From: Rhexocercosporidium sp. MPI-PUGE-AT-0058
Lineage: Eukaryota > Ascomycota > Leotiomycetes > Helotiales
NCBI GenBank assembly: GCA_020746875.1
Contig: JAGTJL010000037.1
Coordinates: 173,590 to 237,589 of the forward strand
Length of the DNA: 64,000 bases
Direction: 5' to 3'
Shown: piece after piece, positions 54,832 to 64,000 of the stretch
Layout of the letters: each line of letters starts with the position of its first letter
Position numbering within the stretch: the first letter of the stretch is position 1
Program-made: the position numbers and the translations under genes
The notes under the pieces: model-generated
Told to the model about the DNA's origin: nothing
The model's input: only the letters and a program-made list of their open reading frames with translations
Database searches by the model: none

Positions 54832-56715
54832 ATGCAGAGCCAATCATCGAAGGAGGTTGAGAGTGGCATTGAGGCGAATGCTGTTGATCACGATGGGAGT
54901 ATAGACCCTGTCGAGGCGGAAAAACGAGGAACGGAGTTTGATGGGAGGGATATGAATCGGATGGGCAAGTTGCCTGAGCTGAGAGTTGGTTCCACCTCAC
55001 TGGCGTGTTCGCCAATGCATCTGCTAATTGATCAGCGCAACTTTCGATTCTCGTCTATTTTCGGGTACGGTGTGGTTCTAGGTGCCACATGGGAGTTCTC
55101 CTTGGTGTAGGTCTGACTATTTGATGTGCGGGTGTCTGTGGCTTGAACTGATCTCGCAATAGTATTGTGGCTTTGTCTCTCCTCAATGGAGGAACTGGAG
55201 GGGGGATCTGGATGTTTCTGGTGGTATGTGTGGGAATGTTTCACGTCGTCTTATCGATGGCTGAGATGGCTTCAATGTGAGTAATTACTTTGCCGTCGAT
55301 CTTCATTACTAACTCGAATAGGGCACCAACCTCTGGAGGACAGTATCATTGGTATGAAACCTCTTCGCTTCAAAATATTATTGCTCACAATGCAGGGTAT
55401 CTGAGTTTGCTCCTCCCAAGTATCAAAAGTTTCTTTCATACATCGTTGGTCAGTATCTCTCTCCTCGATAAGACCTCCCGACTAACACCATCAGGCTGGT
55501 TCGCTGTCATCGGATGGCAAGCCGCGATGGCCTCTTTGGCATTCGCCTGTGCCCAACAGTTCGAAGGTCTCATTGCCCTGAACGTCGAGTCCTATGTCAT
55601 CAAAGGATGGCACGGCACTCTGTTTTGCATTGCCATCACCATGTTCGCCATCCTCTGGAACACTTTGCTCGTACGCAAACTTCCACTCCTTGAAGGCGTC
55701 ATCGTCATCCTACACATCTTCGGCTTCTTTGCATTCCTCGCTGTCCTCTGGGTCATGGCTCCTAAGTCCGATGCAAAGACGGTATGGACCGATTTCGAAG
55801 ACAACGGAAACTGGGGAAGCATTGGTCTCTCCTGTCTTGTCGGCCTGACTGGCCCAGTTATCACTTTGATCGGAGCTGACTCTGCGTGCCATCTCTCCGA
55901 GGAACTCAAAGATGCTGCTTATGTCCTGCCTCGATCAATGGTCGCCACTGCTCTTGTCAACTACACTATGGGTTTCATCATGACTATAACAATCATGTCG
56001 ACTCTCGGGGATATCGGCTCCATCATGTCGACGCCGACCGGCCAACCATACATTCAAGTCGTGCTCAACGCCACACAATCTGTCGTCGGCACATCGATCC
56101 TTACGGCAATCGTAGCAATAATCTTGCTCTTCGCAGCCGTGAACCTTGTCACCACTTCCTCGCGACAGCTTTTCGCGTTTGCCCGCGACAGAGGTCTTCC
56201 CTACTCTAAGACCCTCGCTTATGTACTTGCCCCCTCTGTTCCTTCTACTCAACGTATGAAATGCTAACAAGAACTAGGTCCGCCCAGGCTGGGATATCCC
56301 CGTCAACGCCGTCCTCTGCACCCTCGCAATCAGCACCCTCCTCTCACTCATCATAATCGGCTCAACCATCCCCTTCAACATCATCATCTCCATCGGCCAA
56401 GTCGGCACCGTAGCCTCGTACATCGTGCCCATCGCCTGCATCCTGCGCAAGCGCATGGTCAAGGAGCCTCTCCTGCCTTCACGCTTCGATCTCGGTCGCG
56501 GCGGTATCTACGTCAATGTCATGGCTTTGTGTTTCTTGGTGTTGGCTTTCGTCTTCCCTTTCTTCCCGTTGACAACACATCCTACTGCTGCTACGATGAA
56601 CTGGAATATCCTGATTACTGGGTTCACAATCGCTGTGGCGTTGATTTACTACGTATTTAGGGCGCGATACACGTATAAGGGACCGGTGGAGTATGTGAAG
56701 CAGCTGTCTGGCTGA
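54832..56715 (+). CDS. APC-superfamily amino-acid/choline-type permease
   Basis: Seven exons: 54832-54984, 55036-55106, 55163-55276, 55322-55351, 55396-55448, 55495-56222, 56278-56715. They total 1587 nt, 528 residues. An acidic N-terminal tail of about 50 residues precedes twelve predicted membrane helices. Landmarks are SSIFGYGVVLGATWEFSL, IVALSLLNGGTGGGIW, MAPTSGGQYHWV, GLTGPVITLIGADSACHLSEE and LVTTSSRQLFAFARDRGLPYS. This is the pattern of fungal GABA/choline permeases (Uga4/Hnm1 type), plasma-membrane importers driven by the proton gradient. The exact substrate cannot be read. Introns are 44-56 nt, and three of them share the phase expected for this gene family. No damage seen. Confidence 0.88.
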
Positions 56716-58380
56716 AAGTTTGCACGAAGTAGGGTGAGGGCTAATTTTGAAGCCCGAACCTAGCATGAAGCAAGATGGTGGTGATGGGTAGGGCTTTTGG
56801 GAGGAAGGATGCAAGCGCTGATGAGACTATACCATAATGCTATGTTTTCGTCCCGCTCCACTTATCGTTCTGTTGCACCTCTGATACTCCTCGTGCCTCA
56901 TTTGTATTCGTTAATGTGTGGTACTCGACTCACAATCTGGTTTTTCCGCAAGTGCATATATATTGAGAGACTTTCTAACACCAAGTATACCCTCAGACTT
57001 GTGCTAGATAGTATCTTCCATTCACTCACAACCACCGAAGTCTTTCCAATCCTAGTCCGTCCAGATCCAATCTGCTCCCTCCACCGCCTATAAACCCAAG
57101 GCTATTCCCCTCAACAATCTCCAGTCCACAATCACCAATGCACGAAATTTAGTCCCCAGTCTCGAGCTTGGAGAAAATGACAACTCCACGCTTTATGAAA
57201 GCAACCACAGTCCGAGTGTTCTCCCTGAGAATGCAAATTTGGAACTCGCGATATCCTGCATAGAGACATTTGTTCTCTCTTGTTTTGCTTCTCGTAATTC
57301 TTGTTTTACTCTCCAACACTTCACAGAGATGATGTTTGCGGCAGTCGAGGAGTCTTGCTTGGCGGTCTATGCTGCCCACACAAGCTATGATGGTGGAAAT
57401 CACTTGACTTGACTTCACCTCCCGCCGTTCACTCCACTCCACTCCACTCATTCTCAAGCCTAGCTCGCGATCGCGTCGGCACTTCTCTTAGCTTCATCTC
57501 AGGGTCTACATACACCCCGCTTCGTGCCAAATCCAGACGGCCGTGATTCACGTTGCTTTCCCAAGGTTGTTGGGAAATAAACCACAGCGTGCTTAACTCG
57601 ACGTCGAGGCTCTCGCTTCCAGCAGCAGCTTTGCGGCGCTGTGGGGATGTAAGGGCGGATGTGATGTAGAAATTTCTTGGTAATGGGGCGTTCGTCCTGT
57701 ACCTATAGATACCAGACAGAACTCGATCGATCGATCAATCAAGCTTCTAACCACCCAACGAGAAAAAAAACTACTAGCGCAGCAACTCCTGCCTGATATC
57801 TGAATATCTCTTAGGTTATTAACGCGGCAACTGATAGTTATTGAATATATCAAAATGCAGCCTAGTCCTCGCAACAGAGCTTGGAACTGACGGGTATAAA
57901 TCATCGTCAGCTGGGAATGCTAGGGTGCACCTCCCCCTCCTACCTCCCCTAATTTCTATCTCCCCTCATGAACAGCCATGCCGGCGATCGCCGCGGTAAC
58001 GCCCACGCAGGCGATCATTTCAGCATGCTCTACGAGCTTGAGCTTCACTCCAAAGTTTTCTTAAATTGTCTTCTTACAGCTTCTTGCCTGTTTCTTTCAA
58101 ACCTCAATCCAAACCTTTCTCTACCGGCTGAGTTTACCTAACTGCTTGTTTGCTAGATCAACCTAGCACTACGATCACGACCACGACTACTATGCATCTC
58201 TCCACTCTCCTCCCCGGCCTAGGTGCCGCAGCAGCAGGTGATCTTGCATGGCATTGCCCCTTTCCATCCCTCATCCCTTGCGCCATACCACTGGCTTGGA
58301 AATCTAGGAGTGCAGGATTAATGGGCTGAAGAAGAGCTACAGTACTAGGCAACTGATATTTACCTGGTTAGCGAGAACGC
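56716..58380. other. Spacer with a possible truncated secretory gene start
   Basis: Mostly non-coding with T-rich 3' sequence of the permease. At 58192 an ATG after a pyrimidine-rich leader begins MHLSTLLPGLGAAAAG, a plausible signal peptide, followed at once by a GTGATC that could be a donor. No continuation is recognisable before AT-rich transposon DNA starts near 58381. Confidence 0.3.
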
Positions 58381-59710
58381 CTAAATTAATATTCCGCTCT
58401 TAATACAACTCTTTAAATTACTTTATGATTATATTAGTTAAATACAAAAGAATTATATTAATTTGATCATTATAATCTCTAGTTTCTAAATATATAATTA
58501 GTTTCCTTGTAAGTTACGCACAGATTTTAATATTTCGTGTGCTATCCGTTAACTTTAATATAAGCTTTAATTCTAGTTGATATACTCGCGCTTAAAGTAT
58601 TAAATAACGACTTATTTAAAGTATCTTACGCAGCTTATAAATAACTTTTTATATATTATCTTGCGTGCTTTAATTGCGATTTATTAGCCGTAATATTAAG
58701 GAATATATCGTAAAGGCGTTTCTTAAGGTGTTATTATACGTGCTCGATTAGATTTAAATCCAGAGAAAAAAGCGGCTAATTTATAATTAAAGTAATCCGT
58801 TTTCTTTTAAATTAAAACCGAACTTTCTTTGTGGTATATATTAATACGTTATTTTATATAAATTCGTATTTAGCGTCTAAATCTTCAAAAATTAGTTTAA
58901 TTTCGGCGTTTAAGACCTCTAAGTAAGACTTAGCCCGAATACTTATATTTCTTTAACTTAAAATCGCGGTTTATAATATAAAGGTTATTTCTTCCGTTAT
59001 CTTAAAAAGCTCCTTATATTATAACTTTTATATTCTTCTTGTAATTATACGTTTAAATTATATTTCGATTCTACTTCTGTGCTAGCGTACGAAAGTATTA
59101 TTCCGTATTTTTACCCCGCCCCCGCTCGATAGAGCACTCGTCGCTTTAGTATATTATTCCCTATTCTTTAATACTCTAACCTTTATGCGTAAGGCATTAA
59201 GCAAGACGCTTCGTTGCGTGTACTTCCGTAAGTTTAAGTCTTTTTTAGCTCTTTAATTAGCGATTTTATACTCTCTTAAGATCTTCTTTATTATTATCTT
59301 CTTATAACTTAATTAACACGCTATAATAACCTTTTTATATATATCCTTCGAGTAAAAGCGAACGTATCGTAAGAGTTTCTTTTTTCTATAATTATATACG
59401 ATTTGCTTTTTAATTTACGAGGTAAAGACTTTCTTTCGTCGCGGAATAGCTCTTGCTTAATTGTATATTTAATAGTGCCGTAATTAAGTTTTAAGTCCCT
59501 CGCGATCTCGTATAAGTTTATATATCGGCGAGTCTATTTAAGGATTTATCCGCGCAAGTATAAAAAGAGTTCGCAACCTTTTCCTCGATTCCTAAATATC
59601 GCAGCAAGAGGAGTGCGTTAAGGTAGTATTTTTATTATAATTATAAAGAGGAAGAGAAACGCGTGTCGTGAAAAGTCGCGGTTTATACTTTTCGCTAAAT
59701 ATTAGTTGCG
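58381..59710 (-). mobile_element. Tc1-like (DDE_3) element remnant
   Basis: AT-rich, stop-filled. Minus strand near 59450-59570 gives RRYINLYEIARDLKLNYGTI (helix-turn-helix). Near 58800-58690 a decayed SPDLNPIEHVW-like block continues as NTLRNAFTIYSLIL, which closes a Tc1 DDE domain. Ends are approximate and no inverted repeats were defined. Confidence 0.6.
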
Positions 59711-59881
59711 GGGAACTGTAACAAACAAAAAGGGAGGAGGACCATATTTCTTCATCCCTGGCACAGGCTAGCCTTTCGTGCCTATCAACCCGTGCTAGAG
59801 TCTGCCGGATATGCAGTGCACGAGTTCGGAGGTGCCCGTGGTGGGAGACTAGGGCGGGGAGTAGTGTTCTTACTCCGAGTA

Positions 59882-61437
59882 CGAAGGCGCGCGACGGTGA
59901 AATCCGTCCATTTTGATTTGTTGCTTAGCCGAGAATTTTTGTTAGCAAACCCTACTAAAACCTTCTCCCCTATTAATATTAATTAATTAATTATTCACCT
60001 ATACTATGGGAAAACACGCTTTTAATCTTGATAAAGCAGTCTTCTTGACCTACTTGTATTACGTTCATATAGCTGAAGCTGCACGTAAAGTAGGGCTTGC
60101 TAAATCAACTACTACTGATATTAAAAATGCCTCCGCCGATATCCAGATTCGGTACGACGAAGAGGGGCTTCCCCTACTTATAATTCAAGAGCAAGTAGAG
60201 TAAATAAGACGTAAAGAAGGCTCCGGGGCGAAGCTAAAGCTCATAGATGACGAGGTCATTCAGTTAATGGAAGCTTGCATATTAAATAAGAAGTCAAGGA
60301 GAAAGCTCTAGCATATTGTTGCAAAGGAAGAGGCTTCTTTGATGTTTATCGTAGAACGATTAAGAGGAAGCTACGGGCTCGGGGCCTTCGTCGCGCGAAA
60401 TTTACAAAAAGCTTGGACTTATAGATATTCAAAAGGCTTAACGATATGAGATTGCGTTATCACGAAAGGATTGGGGCATTAACAAGTAGCGGAAGGTTAT
60501 CTTCTCCGATAAAGCGTCTATTGTTGTTTTTGCGAAGCGTAGAATATAAAACGTCTTACGGTTATTAGGAGAAGATAAATATTACCCTGATTGCATCGAT
60601 CGACGGTATAATAATTATACGGAGGCTATGTTCTGGGGATACTTTACGTACGATTGCAAAGGGCTATGCCATATTTACTATAAGGAGATAGAAGAGTAAA
60701 AGGAGGATAACGAGGTAGAGATGGACCGAATCAACGAGGAAGAGATAGAAGTAAAGTGTCGTGCGGCTTTTAATACTTAAGAGAAGGAGAAGGAGAGGAA
60801 GTGGGATGAGAAAGGGTAGAAATAGCTAAAGAAGCGTACATTTTGGGAAGTCTATTAAAAGAACTATATGTTTAAGAAGACAGCGAAACGTAGCGGAGTC
60901 GATAACTTACAATATACGTACGAAGTCCTTGAGCTTCTATTAATCCTATTTTGGAAGGAACTTATGCTTTAACGCCATAAGCTTGATACCTTTGAGTGTG
61001 ATTAAATTCCATTTTACTTTTAACAAGATAACGCTCCTTTATACGCAAGCAAGTGGACTTAACGGAGACTCAAAAAGGAGGGCATTTCACTACTTGAGCA
61101 TATCGGTAACTCTCCTGAAATAAACGTAATAGAAGGGGTATGGATGCCGTTAAGAATAGAGATTATAAAGGAGTGGAATGCCCTTTATATAATAGAATGG
61201 ACTAATCGCGCGTGAAGAGCTGAATGGGAGCGGTTTCCATAAGACAGGATACGCGCTTTAATTACTAGAATAGCCGCAATTAATAACCTCATTATTGAGT
61301 TTGAAGGCGGGAATGAATTTTATGGTTAATACTTTAATTTGTATATAATTTATTATAATAGGATAAGTCACTTTAGTATTCTATATTCGCTTACGCAGCC
61401 AGTGAAAATAGACGGATTTCACCGTCGCGCGCCTTCG
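59882..61437 (+). mobile_element. Tc1/mariner-type transposon with intact termini
   Basis: TA at 59880-59881 and 61438-61439 flank 27-bp perfect inverted ends beginning CGAAGGCGCGCGACGGTGAA. 1556 bp long. The ends keep CpG-rich sequence, whereas the interior is moderately mutated. Confidence 0.92.
60006..61329 (+). pseudogene. DDE transposase, moderately RIP-mutated
   Basis: ATG at 60006 gives MGKHAFNLDKAVFLTYLYYV, then HIAEAARKVGLAKSTTTDI (helix-turn-helix). After a stop it reads KLKLIDDEVIQLMEACILNK, RKVIFSDKASIVVFAKRR with the first Asp, and FWGYFTYDCKG. QDNAPLYASK (second Asp) is near 61030 and EHIGNSPEINVIEGVWMPLR (Glu) near 61100-61150. It ends at 61329. About a dozen stops interrupt it, many at Trp or Gln positions. 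Frame is otherwise largely kept. Confidence 0.8.
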
Positions 61438-61486
61438 TAGCGTGTGGGTGTTGCCTACCTCGAATGTAGACATCAGTTGGGTAATC

Positions 61487-64000
61487 GTCAGTGCGCTGCC
61501 TGTAATTCTGCGTGCTCTCGCTTACAGTCAGGGAAAGCGAGTGTCACAGGAAAGCAAGTGTCACAGCTCAGATAGCGATAATCGTGATTCCTTACTAAAA
61601 AACGCGTACTTTTGATCGCGACTGTGACGCTTTATAAAGCGATTACATCCACTCTACTAACTGATTTTTCTTAGATATTATAAAGCTATCGAGTAACTTC
61701 TATTCTATTTATATTACGAAGTCCGTATATAATCGAGCTTTTTAGGAGGCAAGAAATTAAGCTCTAAATAACCCTGAAGAGCTATTAAAGAGCGCAGCAC
61801 GTATTTTTTATATAAAGGAAGATATATTACGCTAATCGATATATAAGTTAAAGCATAAGACTCGGAATGCCTTTAGAGGCTTCTATTGCTATAGCGGCAA
61901 TAATATCATCTTAACAGCGGCGCAAAATAAGGCCATTTAATAGTATTATTATAAGTAATAAGAAGCCGGCTTAAGTGCAATTCATAAGATAGTTAAAGCA
62001 GCTATTAAGTATCTGCGAAAGGTAGTTTTATATATAATTTATATTAGATTAATTATTAACGTCTGTAAGCTGCATCTCTTTCTCTTAACCTTCTATTTAA
62101 ACGCTAGTTTACTAATTAGCTAAAAAATATTCCGAACCTCTATACGATAATCTTACGCTTTCTGTCGCGTATTATCTTAATCTTTAAGAATTATTTAATA
62201 TTTCCAAAATTATATATATCGTACGCTTAATTTAATTATTTAATGAAATCTTATCCGAGCTTTAAGTCGTTTTAATAATAAAGCACTTAAATATTATTTA
62301 CGTAAAAAAGAATAAGGATTTTATGATTAAGGTCTGTGAATATATACGATTCCTTCGAGCATAGAATTAACTTTGAATCTGTTAACGTTTTACTAATATA
62401 CTTATATTATAAGTACGGAGAATTACGCATCCCGTAAAAAGCGCGATTAACTCGTAGTATATATTTAAGCTTATTAAAACCTAGAAGGAATTTATAATAT
62501 ATAATTTCGCCGTTTATATCTCGAAGAGCGTTAATAAACGTATTAATTACGTTAAAGTATTTTATTTTTAAATTAAAATAAGCTACGAGCGCTATAGCAA
62601 TTCGGAAGGATTTAGTTAAGAGCGTGCTAGCGTATATGAAGACGATTATTAATTTATTTTAAATATTATTTCGTATAATAATTCGGGATTTATATTTTAA
62701 AATATATTTCTTTAGATTTAGCTTATACTTAAAAACTTATATAAGCGGGATAAGTATTAATATAATAGTTAAATTAAATACTTTTAGGATTTAATAATCT
62801 TATTTATTTATTATTTTTATTTTTAAGCTTATGTTTTCTTTAAATTACTCTTTTATTAAATAATTCTCAAGATCGCTTTATTATTTTAATTTAAGTAAAA
62901 GATTTTAATTTTTAATTTTTAAAAGTAAGATCTTTTTTTTTAATAATTAGCGGCTCGATTGCATTGTTATTATTATTATTATATAATATATAATCTTTAT
63001 TAAATCTCGAAGATTATCTTACTTTTTTAATAATATATATTAATTAAATATAAGCCCGTAAAGTATTTAATCGATTTCGGACCGAAGATTATTATATTAA
63101 TAAAGAGTTTAATTACTTCCGAGATTAAGCTTATCTCCGAGCTTAAGATTGCTTTTATCGAAACGTGTTTATTTAAAGATAATTATAAGTATTATAAATA
63201 TTTTATTATTTTAATTTTTTTATAATTTTCTTTTTTTTCTTTTACTTTTAATTAACTTCTTTGCTTTTGCCGAGCTTTTAGTAAATATATTTAATTTTAA
63301 TTAAGCTTTTTTTATTATAATTTAAAAGCGTATTATTTTTACTTATCTTACTTCCGTCGTCCGAATACTTTATATTTTAATTTAAAAATATAATATTGAA
63401 ATTATTACCGGAGTTTTCTTTTATAATCGAGGTCTTAACGGTATTTAAATCTCGATACGTAATAATTAAAGCGGATCTCGCGCTTAATCTTATAATATAT
63501 TCGAATCTCGATTTATAAATTAAATACTCTTACGCAAGTCGAATACTTTTAAGTCTTATTTTATACTTAAAATAGATTCTTAGTTTAATATACTTTTTTT
63601 AATTCTTTATTTTATTTAAAAAAGCTTTTTAAAGCAAGAATATATTCCGGAGTTAAAAGTTCATTTATTATACTTAAATTATTAATATATTCTTTTACTT
63701 CCGAGTTCTGATTCTCGGAGCTTTTAATTAATCTTTGAATTCGTTTAATATATAATTAAAATAAGTCTTCGCTTAAGAGATTTATATTATTTTCCTTAAT
63801 AGTTATATTTTTAATAATATTCTTAATAATTTTATTTTAATTTATAATAAATGTTTTTTCTTCGATGAGATCGCAAATAAATTAAGTTTCTTAAATCGTA
63901 ATCTTTATTTTTTTATTTAAAGTAATATAAAAGCTATCTTTATTAAAGCGTATATTACGTGTAATAATTATTCTGTCGAGACGTAGTATTTAAATCTTAT
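61487..64000 (+). mobile_element. Second copy of the 8.5 kb Fot1-like family (5' part)
   Basis: 61487-61570 is about 85% identical to the 8529-8615 terminal repeat, including the double GGAAAGCAAGTGTCACA-like array. The following 150 bases match the subterminal region inside the right end of the 8534-11007 element in reverse. The plus strand reads PEELLKSAARIFYIKED where the first copy reads PEELPHVVARIYYVKED. RIP-like decay to the window end. No right terminus is seen before 64000. Confidence 0.8.

Noticed and set aside
57715..57745. GATCGATCGATC run as a possible origin or methylation site array
   Set aside because: Too short and isolated to support any call.

Overview
The window looks like nuclear DNA of a filamentous ascomycete (Pezizomycotina). 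The evidence is genes with short 43-150 nt GT-AG introns carrying CTAAC-like branch points, Zn2Cys6 regulators, CYP450s, PTH11/rhodopsin-like membrane proteins, and remains of HET and NACHT-ankyrin genes. Transposons are mutated into AT-rich sequence in the manner of repeat-induced point mutation (RIP). No rRNA, tRNA or CRISPR was recognised.

Layout. 0-8.3 kb: degraded gene remains (tandem chromodomains; a RING-like plus vWA gene; a CE15 glucuronoyl-esterase fragment) and two intact genes, a DUF3602-type protein (4667-5182) and a coiled-coil protein (6981-8228). 8.4-23.5 kb: a transposon block. It has a 52-bp-arm hairpin, a Fot1/pogo element, a piggyBac-like element, a second Fot1 subfamily, a young Tc1 copy sitting inside a dead Zn2Cys6 gene, and a third Fot1-like element. 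23.8-32.2 kb: four apparently complete catabolic genes: a CYP53-like P450, a fumarylpyruvate-hydrolase-type FAH protein, a FAD hydroxylase and gentisate 1,2-dioxygenase. 33.4-38.9 kb: a Tc1 remnant, an intact Zn2Cys6/Fungal_trans_2 regulator, a shortened Fot1-like element and a MITE. 39.7-41.1 kb: a rhodopsin-like membrane protein. 41-49.3 kb: AT-rich sequence with NLR, aspartic-protease-like and HET pseudogenes. 49.9-56.7 kb: a P450 with one frameshift, a broken rhodopsin-like gene and an intact amino-acid/choline-type permease. 58.4-64 kb: Tc1/mariner elements and the 5' end of a second copy of the 8.5 kb Fot1-like family.

How it fits together. The 24-32 kb genes read as a 3-hydroxybenzoate/gentisate ring-cleavage cluster. 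The hydroxylase makes gentisate, the dioxygenase opens the ring, and the FAH-type hydrolase splits the product into fumarate and pyruvate. A P450 of benzoate-hydroxylase character may feed it. No maleylpyruvate isomerase was seen. The cluster is a gene-dense island between RIP-decayed blocks. Exon models were built by hand from splice signals and reading frame; for the complete genes the summed exons divide by three.
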